Shown one piece after another: positions 6,440-15,726 of a stretch of DNA of 64,000 nt. This stretch comes from CALGYY01 sp963678485. GTDB lineage: Bacteria; Bacteroidota; Bacteroidia; Bacteroidales; CAIWKO01. Below the pieces are notes generated by a model. That model did not search any database. It saw only the letters and a program-made list of their open reading frames with translations, and was not told the origin of the DNA. Position numbers and translations under genes: made by a program. Position 1 is the first letter of the stretch, and the number at the start of each line of letters is the position of its first letter. The stretch spans positions 3,038,001 to 3,102,000 of the forward strand of contig OY782882.1 in NCBI GenBank assembly GCA_963678485.1. Reading direction: 5' to 3'.

Positions 6440-9400
6440 GTGAACCTGATAAAAGATTACAAATTTCTCAACAATGTATTCGGTTGGCTGGTGTTTATTT
6501 TTGCCGCTGCCGTTTACCTTATGACAATTGAACCCACCGCCAGTTGGTGGGATTGTGGTGAGTATATCTCCACCTCTTACAAACTTCAGGTTGGACACCC
6601 TCCCGGAGCTCCGTTTTTTCAGCTAATAGGGCGATTCTTCACGCTTTTTGCCTTTGGGGATGTTACGCTTGTTGCAAAAATGGTCAATGCTATGTCGGCT
6701 ATTTTTAGCGCCTTAACCATTCTGTTTACCTTTTGGACCATTACAGCCCTTGCAAAGAAATTCTATGCTAAAGAAGCTGAAATGACCATGGGTCAGAAAA
6801 TTGCCGTTATTGGCGCAGGTCTCGTTGGAGCTCTTGCTTACACCTTCTCCGATTCTTTCTGGTTCTCCGCTGTTGAAGGCGAAGTTTACGCCACCTCCAG
6901 TATGTTTACTGCTGCTGTAGTTTGGGCCATGATGAAGTGGGAAGCTGCCGCTGATACAAAACATCACTTGCGTTGGATTGTACTGATTGCCTTCCTCATG
7001 GGATTGTCAGTCGGTGTTCACCTTCTCAACTTGCTTACTATTCCTGCTCTGGCTTATATTTATTATTTCAAAAAATTCAAAACCACCACTAAAGGCTTCA
7101 TTTTAACAGGCATACTTTCACTGTTTATCCTTGGTTTTGTTCAGGCAGGTATTATTCCTGGCATTGTTAAACTGGCCGGAGTGTTCGAATTGTTCTTCGT
7201 TAATAGCATCGGAATGCCGTTCAACTCTGGGACTATCATATATTTTGTGATTCTAATAGCCTTGATAGCCTTTGGTTTATATATCTCACGCAAAAAAGCT
7301 AAAGTTATCCTTAATACGGTCATCCTTGCTTTTACTTTTATCCTTATCGGATATTCGTCTTTCTTTATGCTTGTGATTCGTGCAAACTCCAATACCCCAA
7401 TTAACGAAAATGCACCTAAAGATGCTATTAGTTTGTTAGGTTACCTGAATCGTGATCAATACGGCGATTGGCCTGTGTTTTCAGGACAGTACTATACTGC
7501 AAGGGTTACTGAGACTGAAGAGGGAGATTATATCTATCAAAGAGGCGAAGAAAATGGAAAAGATAAATATGTCCCCATCAACCGCAAAATCAAGTACGTT
7601 TATGATCCTGATAATTGCGGATTCTTCCCCAGAATGTGGAGCGATCAGCCTAAGCACGTGGCTGCCTACAAGCTTTGGACGGGGATAAAAACCGATCGTA
7701 AACCTACTTTCGGTGAAAACCTTACCTTCTTGTTCCGAAATCAGTTGGGTAGTCAGTATTTCAGATATTTCATGTGGAATTTTGTAGGTCGCCAAAACGA
7801 TATTCAGGGTTTCGGAATTGATGATAAAGGAAACAAAGATATCCAGAATGGTAACTGGCTTAGCGGTATTGATTTCATCGATAATGCCCGATTAGGAAAT
7901 CAGGATCAATTGCCTGATAAAATGACAAGAAATAAAGCTAGAAACACGTTCTATTTCTTGCCCTTACTGCTTGGACTGCTTGGAATGGTTTATCATTTCA
8001 TGAAGAAATCTAAAGATGCATTTGTTGTAGCGCTCTTGTTTATTATGACTGGTGTGGCTATTATCATCTATCTCAACCCATCTCCCGAACAACCGCGTGA
8101 AAGGGATTATGCATACGCCGGGTCCTTCTACGCTTTTGCTTTCTGGATTGGGCTTGGTGTAATTGCAATCTTTGAGATGCTGCGTAAAAAGATACCTCAT
8201 GCACTAAGTGCTACTATCGCAACACTTGCTTGTGTTGCATTAGTCCCGGTTATCATGGGCGCTAAAGGCTGGGACGATCATGATCGTTCAAATAAATATG
8301 CATGCCGCGACTTCGCAAAAAATTATTTGAACTCATGTGCACCCAATGCTATTCTGATTACCAACGGCGATAACGATACATTCCCTCTTTGGTATGCTCA
8401 GGAAGTTGAAGGGATACGTACAGATGTTCGCGTTGTGAATTTTACCCTGGCCTCGGGCGATTGGTACATTCATCAGTTGTATAATAAATTATATGAGTCC
8501 GATCCTTTGCCGCTCTCCCTTAAACCCGAACAATATACTCAGGGAACCAATGATTTTGTTCCTTATTATGATCAGGGATTAAAAGGCGTTTGGGATGTTA
8601 GGAAAATTATCGAATTCATTGGAAGTAACAATGAAAAAGCTAAAGTTAAACTTCAGAATGGTAAAACAGTTAGCTTCCTTCCAACAAAAGATTTACTGCT
8701 GGCAGTTGATTCATTAAAAGTGCTGCGCAATGGAACCGTGCCCGCTTATATGGCCGACCGTATTCCAAAAGCCTTGGTTTGGCAGGTGAAAAAGGGTACG
8801 CTATATAAAAACGACCTCATGCTTCTCGACCTGATTGCAACGAATAATTGGAATCGTCCAATCTACTTTGCAAGCCCAAATAGCGTTAGCGATTTTCTCG
8901 ATATCGAAGACTATTGCTATCTCGAAGGTGCGGTTTACCGCTTCATGCCTGTGAAAGCCGATAACAAAAGGGGAGGTGGAATTCTCGCCGATCGCTCTTA
9001 CGACCTTATGACCAAAGATTTTGTTTTTGGAAATGTAGCAGATCCCAAGGTATATGCGGATAAAGAAAGCTACGGAATGTCGCTCTTCTCAAGAAATAAT
9101 TTCGCTCGCGTTGCCCAGTCATTACTAACTGAAGGTAAAAAGGACAAAGCCATCACCTGTCTTGATAAAGGCATTGAGGTTTTCCCTGATCTCCAGATTC
9201 CTTACGATTTATATATGATTGGCTATGGTGAACTGTATTATCAGGCCGGCGCTTTCGATAAAGGTACCGCTGTGCTTGAGCGTGTTGCCGATATCTACGA
9301 TCAACAGTTGAGATATATTATGTCTCTTGATACAAAACGTCAACGTTGGTTAGAAGAAGATATGTCGCAAGCTGTTCAGATTCTTCAGGCTATTGTTGAC

Positions 9401-9475
9401 ATAGCAAACCGTTACAAACAGGATGCACTGGTAAAAAAGACCAATGAGCGACTGAACGGTCTTATGGCAAATTAG
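6440..9475 (+). CDS. DUF2723 polytopic membrane protein (GT-C-like), with a TPR-like C-terminus
   Basis: A 1011-residue inner-membrane protein. The N-terminal half has about ten hydrophobic segments, and the hallmark SWWDCGEYISTSYKLQVGHP lies just after the first. The acidic loop early in the chain is typical of GT-C glycosyltransferases, and the DUF2723/TMEM260 family has been linked to protein O-mannosylation. A transferase role here is inferred from that family. Residues ~540-860 form a soluble region containing ITNGDNDTFPLWYAQE. The last ~140 residues are TPR-like helices. The start is GTG at 6440. It is a single-gene unit ended by a strong bidirectional terminator. The acceptor is unknown. 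Confidence 0.85.
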   Translation: MNLIKDYKFLNNVFGWLVFIFAAAVYLMTIEPTASWWDCGEYISTSYKLQVGHPPGAPFFQLIGRFFTLFAFGDVTLVAKMVNAMSAIFSALTILFTFWTITALAKKFYAKEAEMTMGQKIAVIGAGLVGALAYTFSDSFWFSAVEGEVYATSSMFTAAVVWAMMKWEAAADTKHHLRWIVLIAFLMGLSVGVHLLNLLTIPALAYIYYFKKFKTTTKGFILTGILSLFILGFVQAGIIPGIVKLAGVFELFFVNSIGMPFNSGTIIYFVILIALIAFGLYISRKKAKVILNTVILAFTFILIGYSSFFMLVIRANSNTPINENAPKDAISLLGYLNRDQYGDWPVFSGQYYTARVTETEEGDYIYQRGEENGKDKYVPINRKIKYVYDPDNCGFFPRMWSDQPKHVAAYKLWTGIKTDRKPTFGENLTFLFRNQLGSQYFRYFMWNFVGRQNDIQGFGIDDKGNKDIQNGNWLSGIDFIDNARLGNQDQLPDKMTRNKARNTFYFLPLLLGLLGMVYHFMKKSKDAFVVALLFIMTGVAIIIYLNPSPEQPRERDYAYAGSFYAFAFWIGLGVIAIFEMLRKKIPHALSATIATLACVALVPVIMGAKGWDDHDRSNKYACRDFAKNYLNSCAPNAILITNGDNDTFPLWYAQEVEGIRTDVRVVNFTLASGDWYIHQLYNKLYESDPLPLSLKPEQYTQGTNDFVPYYDQGLKGVWDVRKIIEFIGSNNEKAKVKLQNGKTVSFLPTKDLLLAVDSLKVLRNGTVPAYMADRIPKALVWQVKKGTLYKNDLMLLDLIATNNWNRPIYFASPNSVSDFLDIEDYCYLEGAVYRFMPVKADNKRGGGILADRSYDLMTKDFVFGNVADPKVYADKESYGMSLFSRNNFARVAQSLLTEGKKDKAITCLDKGIEVFPDLQIPYDLYMIGYGELYYQAGAFDKGTAVLERVADIYDQQLRYIMSLDTKRQRWLEEDMSQAVQILQAIVDIANRYKQDALVKKTNERLNGLMAN

Positions 9476-9488
9476 AAATTACTCCAAT

Positions 9489-9529
9489 AAAAAAAATGCA
9501 GAAGGGCGACCTTCTGCATTTTTTTTTGA
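9489..9529. terminator. Bidirectional intrinsic terminator
   Basis: AAATGCAGAAGG (9494-9505) and CCTTCTGCATTT (9510-9521) form a 12-bp perfect stem with a GCGA loop, flanked by A-rich and T-rich tracts. It serves the DUF2723 gene on the plus strand and the convergent PepSY-like gene on the minus strand. Confidence 0.9.
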
Positions 9530-9550
9530 CTATTGATAAAATCTTTAGTG

Positions 9551-10045
9551 CTATTTATCCGGTGTTTTATTGTCTGTTGCCTTAGCGTTTTTTGATGCTG
9601 GAGATTTTGATGGTTCAACGTCAATAAACTCTGATTTCATCCCAAATCTCAATATTGGAATGTCTTTTCCTTTTTTAAGACCGATTAAATAATACTCGCC
9701 CCCTGGTTTATATTCAACAATGGCATTTGCTATTTTATAACCGGGATATGAGGTAGTGATATATTCTTTTACTTTTTTGGGAACATACTTGGTGTCCATT
9801 TCCCAACGTGTCCATACCCACTCCGATGATTCCTGAAAAACCATGCTTGCTTTCAATTTGCTTTTGGTAAAGCGCGCTGTATAGTAAGGCCCATGCTTTT
9901 CCCAGCTTGTGGGAATAGTGTCGGCAATCTTCATTATATAAGCCTTCATAACGCCTGGAGGAACAGCTTCTGGTTTGATTTTTTGGGCAAGCACAACGCC
10001 GCCCGAAATCAACAGCGATAAAGCAAAAATTACAAATCGTTTCAT
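9551..10045 (-). CDS. Secreted PepSY-like protein
   Basis: A 164-residue exported protein. Residues 1-20 are a clear signal peptide (cleavage near VVLAQ). The body has the alternating pattern of PepSY-like proteins common in Bacteroidota: W...YTARF, a hydrophobic strand ending in a Trp pair (SEWVWTRWEMDTKYVP), then KEYITTSYPGYKIANAI and GGEYYLIGLKKGKD. The C-terminal ~20 residues are low-complexity and Lys/Ser-rich. It is the last gene after the three DUF3108 genes on the minus strand. The function is unknown. It may be a small periplasmic binding or inhibitory protein. Confidence 0.7.
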   Translation of the reverse strand: MKRFVIFALSLLISGGVVLAQKIKPEAVPPGVMKAYIMKIADTIPTSWEKHGPYYTARFTKSKLKASMVFQESSEWVWTRWEMDTKYVPKKVKEYITTSYPGYKIANAIVEYKPGGEYYLIGLKKGKDIPILRFGMKSEFIDVEPSKSPASKNAKATDNKTPDK

Positions 10046-10110
10046 TGGTTCGGGATTTAGTTTAATGGGGCTAAATTACAATTATTAATGTATGTTTGTT
10101 CTTCAACGAT

Positions 10111-10932
10111 TCATTTTAACGCATCAAACGGGTTCTTCAATGCAGTCCAATTAATAAGTTCCACCCGTATACTACCTAACAAAATATCTGATTCCACAAG
10201 TATTGGGATTCTGTTTTTATCGTTCGACACCCACAAAGTCAGAGGATAAGATGAATTAAATACTTTCCCCTTTAATACTTGCGGTTTTAATTTTATACAG
10301 CTAATCTTCCCAATGCTCGTTTGTATTGTTTCAATTCCAATATATTGAATGGATGAATTATATATCGAATCGTTAAATACATATGATATCTGAAAACCTT
10401 TTTGCAGTTCTTCTGTCGTTCCTGTGGAATTTCTCAAATAATACACCGCAGAAAGAATATCATGAACACTGCTTCCTGCTTCAAGAGTACGTGTAATCCC
10501 TTTAAGATTATCCTTGTAAACAATCTTTTTATTGATACGATCAAAGATATGATCCTGATTCCTTATATAATCGCTTTCGCTGATACGCCTGAGCGTAAGT
10601 AATGGTAACAGGGATAACTCATCTGTAAAACTTTCATAGCGGTCGTTGACACGATACAACAAACTAAAAGTGCCTTTGCTTTCTCCTTTTGCAATATAGT
10701 GATAGGTATTTCTTCCACTAATATTTTTATTCTCACCCGTAACTTCCATTTCAAAGGTGCCCGCTTTGACATTTCCTGTTACCAATGAATGGAAAAATAC
10801 AGCATATTCAAGCCGTTCGCCGCGTTCAAAAGTTGTGTTAGTCTGTGCAGGATATTGTGCACTCAGTTGAACGGCCACAAGCAAAGCCGCGGAAAGTACC
10901 GTTAAGCGCATCATCCATTGTGTGCCCCGCAT
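10111..10932 (-). CDS. DUF3108 protein, third tandem copy
   Basis: A 273-residue exported protein of the DUF3108 family, with a signal peptide in residues ~1-25 (ending QLSAQ). The family core is visible: FERGERLEYAVFFHSLVTG, then a TYHYIAKGESKG strand, NDRYESFTDE, and near the end PLTLWVSNDKNRIPILVE. It is the most divergent of the three adjacent paralogues and starts only 3 bases after the stop of the second, so it is translationally coupled. DUF3108 proteins are predicted periplasmic beta-rich proteins of unknown function. An alternative start at Met7 or Met8 is possible. Confidence 0.82.
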   Translation of the reverse strand: MRGTQWMMRLTVLSAALLVAVQLSAQYPAQTNTTFERGERLEYAVFFHSLVTGNVKAGTFEMEVTGENKNISGRNTYHYIAKGESKGTFSLLYRVNDRYESFTDELSLLPLLTLRRISESDYIRNQDHIFDRINKKIVYKDNLKGITRTLEAGSSVHDILSAVYYLRNSTGTTEELQKGFQISYVFNDSIYNSSIQYIGIETIQTSIGKISCIKLKPQVLKGKVFNSSYPLTLWVSNDKNRIPILVESDILLGSIRVELINWTALKNPFDALK

Positions 10933-10935
10933 CGG

Positions 10936-11742
10936 TCAATTGAGTAAGGACGAAAATGAATTTTTAAGTCCACTGTATCCAATCAGTTCGAGTTTTACTT
11001 TCCCTACAAGAATCTGCGATTCAGCTTTGATTGGGATTTTATTTTTATCGTCACTCACCCAAAGAACCAATGGATACGGATCTTTGAAAACAGTGCCTGT
11101 AAGCACCTGAGGTTTGATTTTAATACAACGTACTTTTCCAACAGAAGTGCTTATGGTTTCTTTACCAAGAAAAAGAACCTTTGTGCTGAAAATCGTATCA
11201 TCAAGGATGAACTTTACCGAAAAGTCCTGATTCATATCATAGGTGCTGAAGTCAATACTTCTGCAATAATAAATTGCAGAAACAATATCCTGAATGTTAG
11301 CTGGCGTAGTAATCGTAGCGGTACGGCCATTTTTTAAATCCTTAAAATAGGCGACTTTCTTGTTTTGATTGAAGGTCACATCCTGATTGATAATATATCC
11401 GCCTTCATCAACGCGTCTGATAAATAGCCAGGGAACCAGCGCCAGTTCGTCGACATAACTTTCATAACGATCCACCACCTTAAAAAATAAATTAAATGCT
11501 CCTTTGGTTTTTCCAATAACTGAGAAATGGTAGGTGCTGCGGTCGTTAATCAATTTATTTTCGTTTTTTACTTCAAAGGTGCAGCCACCGGCAATCACTT
11601 GCCCTGTCAGCATTGCATCATAATATGCTTTATAAGTCAGCAGCTCTCCACGTTGAAACGCCTCGTTTTTAACTTCCCTGAGTTGTGCGATGGCCAAACT
11701 TGACGCAAAAACAAAAAATACTAATACAATAATCTTTTTCAT
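10936..11742 (-). CDS. DUF3108 protein, second tandem copy
   Basis: A 268-residue secreted DUF3108 paralogue with a signal peptide in residues 1-19 (ending SLAIAQ). It is strikingly like the first copy: both carry EVKNENKLINDRSTYHF- or EVKDENKIINNRNTYHI-type segments, FKVVDRYE or FKVIDRYE, LFIRRVDEGGYIINQDVTFN, and PLVLWVSDDKNKIPI or PMVIYVSDDKNRIPI. It has its own promoter and a hairpin leader between it and the first copy, and is coupled to the third. The function is unknown. The repeated duplication suggests a dosage or specialisation need at the envelope. Confidence 0.84.
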   Translation of the reverse strand: MKKIIVLVFFVFASSLAIAQLREVKNEAFQRGELLTYKAYYDAMLTGQVIAGGCTFEVKNENKLINDRSTYHFSVIGKTKGAFNLFFKVVDRYESYVDELALVPWLFIRRVDEGGYIINQDVTFNQNKKVAYFKDLKNGRTATITTPANIQDIVSAIYYCRSIDFSTYDMNQDFSVKFILDDTIFSTKVLFLGKETISTSVGKVRCIKIKPQVLTGTVFKDPYPLVLWVSDDKNKIPIKAESQILVGKVKLELIGYSGLKNSFSSLLN

Positions 11743-11760
11743 ATGTTGGATGTTAAAATC

Positions 11761-11786
11761 GAATCCCCTGCGTTGGCAGGGGATTC
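11761..11786 (-). terminator. Perfect 10-bp hairpin between the first and second DUF3108 genes
   Basis: GAATCCCCTG and CAGGGGATTC flank a 6-base loop. It is followed on the minus strand by only a short T4 run and lies 18 bases before the next start codon. It may be a weak terminator of the first copy or a structured leader element of the second. Confidence 0.5.
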
Positions 11787-11824
11787 CGAATCCTGAGTTA
11801 AATTAAGGGACGGAAATCCTGATA

Positions 11825-11858
11825 CAAATTTAAGCTTTTCGACATCAAAACGGAACAA
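11825..11858 (-). promoter_or_regulatory. Promoter of the second DUF3108 gene
   Basis: On the minus strand, TTG (11858-11856), a 23-base spacer and TAAATTTG (11832-11825) fit the Bacteroidota promoter at the upper limit of spacing. The transcript would start near 11820 and carry the hairpin at 11761-11786 in its ~78-base leader. Confidence 0.45.
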
Positions 11859-11901
11859 ATCAGGTTTTCTTTTATCCCTTGGGGTTATTTGCCATGAAAC
11901 C

Positions 11902-12711
11902 TTATTCAAGCATGGCGGTGAAATTATTTCTTAAACCTGAGTAATCTACCAACTCCAGTTTCACTTTTCCTACAATTACCTCTGATTCTGCAAGAATTGG
12001 AATTCTGTTTTTATCATCAGAAACATAAATCACCATAGGGTAAGGGTCTTTGAATGTAGAGCCGGTAAGCACTTGTGGTTTGAATTTTAAGCAACGAACC
12101 TTTCCAAAACTGGTATTCACCGTCTCTTTCCCTAGATACACGAATTTGGTAGAGTACACCGTATCATCAAGCATGAACTTTACAGGGAAGCTTGTGTTTG
12201 ACGAAGCACTGGTAAATTCATAGGTACGTGCATAATAAAAGGCCGAAATAATGTCTTGCACATATTCAGGGGTGACAATGGTTGAACTACGCGAATTCTT
12301 CAGGTCTTTGAAATAAGCTGTTTTTTTTGCCTGATTGAAGGTTACATCCTGATTAATAATGTATCCTCCTTCATCAACACGACGAATAAACAACCATGGT
12401 GCTATTGCTTCTTCATCGATGTAGGTTTCATAGCGGTCAATCACCTTGAAGAACCAGTTGAATGCACCTCTGGTTTTTCCATTAGCAACGATATGATAAG
12501 TGTTGCGGTTGTTGATGATTTTGTTTTCATCCTTAACTTCAAGTACCGCCGATCCTGCTTTTACCTTACCGGTTAAAGCGGCATCATAATAAACATTATA
12601 GGTGAGTTTTTCACCACGATTAAAGGCTTCATTTTTTACTGTACGAAGCTGGGCAAACATTGCAGTACTTGCTGCGCAAGACACCACAATAAAAATCATT
12701 AACTTTTTCAT
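11902..12711 (-). CDS. DUF3108 protein, first tandem copy
   Basis: A 269-residue secreted DUF3108 protein, with a signal peptide in residues 1-20 (ending TAMFAQ). Core segments are RGEKLTYNVYYDAALTGKV, NNRNTYHIVANGKTRGAF, FKVIDRYETYIDEEAIAPW and YVSDDKNRIPILAESEV. It is very close to the second copy. It follows leuS on the same strand after 92 bases in which I see no clear terminator, so it may be reached by leuS read-through. The function is unknown. Confidence 0.84.
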   Translation of the reverse strand: MKKLMIFIVVSCAASTAMFAQLRTVKNEAFNRGEKLTYNVYYDAALTGKVKAGSAVLEVKDENKIINNRNTYHIVANGKTRGAFNWFFKVIDRYETYIDEEAIAPWLFIRRVDEGGYIINQDVTFNQAKKTAYFKDLKNSRSSTIVTPEYVQDIISAFYYARTYEFTSASSNTSFPVKFMLDDTVYSTKFVYLGKETVNTSFGKVRCLKFKPQVLTGSTFKDPYPMVIYVSDDKNRIPILAESEVIVGKVKLELVDYSGLRNNFTAMLE

Positions 12712-12803
12712 GACTCAGGAATTTTTGGATTCGGCGGCCGGCTTGCCAACTAACATGCCAAATCCTTATTCCTTTTGCCGTTCAATTTGCAACGAGCTTG
12801 CTG

Positions 12804-15566
12804 CTAGATTACTATATTAATGATTTTCTTTGGAACAATAATGCATTTCTTTACCGCTTGCGCGCCTACCCATTTCTGATATTCCTGTGTTTTGCTTACA
12901 GCATCTTGTATCTCTGCAACGCTAAGGTCAATCGAAAGCTCCAATTTGAATCGCATTTTTCCATTAATTGAAACCGGGTAGCTAAAAGTGTTTTCTTCCA
13001 GATAACTCTCATTGAAAACAGGGAAGCTTGCCTTGGTTACTGTAGTGGTATGCCCAAGCAGCTGCCATAATTCTTCTGCAATATGAGGCGCAAAGGGAGA
13101 TAATAATATTGGCAATTCATTTAATATTTCCCGTTTATTGCATTTTAATTCCGAAAGTTCGTTAACACAAATCATAAAAGCACTTACCGTTGTATTGAAG
13201 CTAAATCGTTCAATATCTTCCTGTACTTTTTTTATTGTTTTATGAAGAATCTTCAATTCTGCAGCAGTAGCCTTTTCGTCGCTAATGCATAATTGGTTGT
13301 CGAAATCATGATAAAGTTTCCAAAGTTTTCGCATAAAGCGGAAAACACCTTCGATACCTTTAGTGTCCCATGGTTTGTGCATTTCGATTGGGCCCAGAAA
13401 CATCTCATATAAACGTAACGTATCTGCACCGTACTTTTCGATAAGTGCATCTGGATTTACAACGTTATAAAGCGATTTCGACATTTTTTCAATCGCAACA
13501 CCGCACTGGAACTTGCCTTGATCCATAATGAAGTCATGATCGGCATAGTCGGAACGCCATTTTTTAAAGGCTTCGATGTCCAGAATATCATTATCAACCA
13601 GCGAAACATCAACGTGCAAAGGAGCAACGTCATAGTTCCCAATGAGCGAGTATGAAACAAATGTTTTCTTTCCTTTTATTCTATATATCAGACTTGATCT
13701 GCCCTGTATCATTCCCTGATTAATGAGCTTTTTAAATGGTTCCTGTTTGCAGGCCATTCCAAGATCAAACAAAAATTTATTCCAGAACCGTGCATACACC
13801 AGATGCCCTGTAGCATGCTCGGCACCTCCGATATAGAGATCAACATTTTCCCAATAATTTACTGCTTCCTTGCTAAAATACTCCTTAGTATTACAAGGAT
13901 CCATATAGCGGAGATAGTAGCCACTTGATCCGGCAAAGCCAGGCATAGTGTTCGTTTCTAAAGGATATCCCTCCTTAGTCACCCAGTTCTTGGCACGTGC
14001 CAAGGGAGGTTCACCACTCTCAGTAGGCAGGTAAGCATCTACTTCGGGAAGTTCCAATGGTAGTTCCGACTCTTCTAATGTATATGGCATTCCATCGCGG
14101 TAGTAGATTGGGAATGGCTCACCCCAATAACGCTGGCGACTGAAAATCGCATCACGCAAACGATAATTTATTTTCTTGCTTCCCAATCCGCGCTTTGCTA
14201 TTTCATCACAAGCAGCACTAATCGCTTGCTGAACATTCATCCCATCCAGAAAGCCTGAGTTGATTAACGTTCCTTCTTTTGCATCATATGAACTTTCGGA
14301 AATGTCACCACCCGAAACTACTTGTTTTATTGGTAATCCAAAATGTTTTGCGAAAGCATAATCCCTGCTATCGTGAGCTGGAACAGCCATTACTGCCCCT
14401 GAACCATATCCCGCAAGAACATAATCACCAATCCAAACCGGAAGCTCAGCTCCCGTAAACGGATGGATAGCATAAGCCCCGGTAAATACTCCGGTGATGC
14501 GATTTACTTCTGTCATACGTTCGCGCTCTGTACGGTTCTTCGCTTCGGTGACATAGGTTTCAACCGCTTGTTTTTGTTCTGCAGTTGTAATGATGTTCAC
14601 TACTTCATGTTCCGGAGCAAGTGTCATATAACTTACACCAAAAATTGTATCCGGTCGAGTGGTAAAAACATTAATATTTCCCTGATGCCCTTTAATAGCA
14701 AAATCAACACTGGCGCCTTCTGAGCGTCCAATCCAATTACGTTGAATCTCTTTGAGCGGTTCTGACCATTCAAGCGATTCCAAATCGTTGAGCAGACGTT
14801 CGCAGTAGGCTGTAATTCTCAGCAACCATTGCTTCATAAGTTTGCGCTCTACAGGATGTCCACCCCGTACCGAAAATCCTTCACTCACTTCATCATTGGC
14901 CAGCACTGTTCCAAGGGCAGGGCACCAGTTTACAGCGGTATCAGCCAAATAGGCCAGCCTGTAGTGCATTAATACTTCTTGCTGTTCCTTTTCTGAATAG
15001 TTCTTCCAGACTTCAGCAGTGAATGGTTCGGTATCACTGCAAGCCGCTTGTATGCCTGAATTTCCGTTTGTTTCAAAATGCTTTACCAGTTGCTCAATCG
15101 GTTCCGCTTTCGCAGTATGGTTGTTATACCAGTGATGAAACAATTGTATAAAAACCCATTGCGTCCATTTATAATATGAAGGATCGCAGGTGCGCACTTC
15201 TCGTGACCAGTCGTAAGAAAAACCTAGTAAATCCAGCTGTTCGCGGTAACGTTTTATATTTGTATCAGTAGTGATTGCAGGATGTTGTCCCGTTTGAATG
15301 GCATATTGCTCAGCAGGAAGGCCAAAGGCATCATATCCCATAGGGTGTAAAACATTAAAACCCTGAAGTCGTTTGAATCGTGCGTAGATGTCAGAGGCAA
15401 TGTATCCTAGCGGATGACCAACATGCAAGCCTGCACCGGAAGGATAAGGAAACATATCCAGCACATAATATTTGGGAGCATTAGTATCGGTTGAGGTTTT
15501 ATACGTTTCTGATCGGCTCCATTCGGCTCTCCATTTTTGTTCGATGTCTTTAAAATTGTAATCCAT
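12804..15566 (-). CDS. leuS: Leucine--tRNA ligase
   Basis: A 920-residue class I synthetase that charges tRNA-Leu. The HIGH motif is HVGH at residues 48-51 within FPYPSGAGLHVGHPLGY. The KMSKS motif is present near residue 692 (EKMSKSLYN). The editing (CP1) region with TTRPDTIFGVSYM and GSGAVMAVPAHDSRDYAFA is intact, as is the tRNA-binding C-terminus (LSPFAPHIAEELWQ). Length is normal for the family in this phylum. It is divergent from ftsX, and a nested palindrome lies in the shared upstream region. Confidence 0.98.
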   Translation of the reverse strand: MDYNFKDIEQKWRAEWSRSETYKTSTDTNAPKYYVLDMFPYPSGAGLHVGHPLGYIASDIYARFKRLQGFNVLHPMGYDAFGLPAEQYAIQTGQHPAITTDTNIKRYREQLDLLGFSYDWSREVRTCDPSYYKWTQWVFIQLFHHWYNNHTAKAEPIEQLVKHFETNGNSGIQAACSDTEPFTAEVWKNYSEKEQQEVLMHYRLAYLADTAVNWCPALGTVLANDEVSEGFSVRGGHPVERKLMKQWLLRITAYCERLLNDLESLEWSEPLKEIQRNWIGRSEGASVDFAIKGHQGNINVFTTRPDTIFGVSYMTLAPEHEVVNIITTAEQKQAVETYVTEAKNRTERERMTEVNRITGVFTGAYAIHPFTGAELPVWIGDYVLAGYGSGAVMAVPAHDSRDYAFAKHFGLPIKQVVSGGDISESSYDAKEGTLINSGFLDGMNVQQAISAACDEIAKRGLGSKKINYRLRDAIFSRQRYWGEPFPIYYRDGMPYTLEESELPLELPEVDAYLPTESGEPPLARAKNWVTKEGYPLETNTMPGFAGSSGYYLRYMDPCNTKEYFSKEAVNYWENVDLYIGGAEHATGHLVYARFWNKFLFDLGMACKQEPFKKLINQGMIQGRSSLIYRIKGKKTFVSYSLIGNYDVAPLHVDVSLVDNDILDIEAFKKWRSDYADHDFIMDQGKFQCGVAIEKMSKSLYNVVNPDALIEKYGADTLRLYEMFLGPIEMHKPWDTKGIEGVFRFMRKLWKLYHDFDNQLCISDEKATAAELKILHKTIKKVQEDIERFSFNTTVSAFMICVNELSELKCNKREILNELPILLSPFAPHIAEELWQLLGHTTTVTKASFPVFNESYLEENTFSYPVSINGKMRFKLELSIDLSVAEIQDAVSKTQEYQKWVGAQAVKKCIIVPKKIINIVI

Positions 15567-15630
15567 ACCTGCGTTCGTTGTATTTTAAAAAATGATCACC
15601 AGTCACAAAATATGTCTCTTTAGACGGTGT

Positions 15631-15657
15631 GTTTATTTCGCGAAATTAGAAATAAAC
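15631..15657. promoter_or_regulatory. Nested palindromes between leuS and ftsX
   Basis: GTTTATTTC (15631-15639) and GAAATAAAC (15649-15657) are perfect inverted repeats. Overlapping them, ATTTCGCGAAAT (15635-15646) is a perfect 12-bp palindrome. Read on the minus strand the same stretch contains TAATTTCG, a leuS -7 box candidate, so a bound regulator would cover it. Confidence 0.45.
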
Positions 15658-15700
15658 GGTCGGATGGCACGAAAAAAAGTGTTAATCGCGGAGAAATGTT

Positions 15701-15708
15701 TACTTTAG
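15701..15708 (+). promoter_or_regulatory. -7 box of the ftsX cluster
   Basis: TACTTTAG is one base from TAnnTTTG and lies 18 bases before the ftsX ATG. No convincing TTG is present at the normal spacing. Confidence 0.35.
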
Positions 15709-15726
15709 CACTCCGAAATTTTTTCT

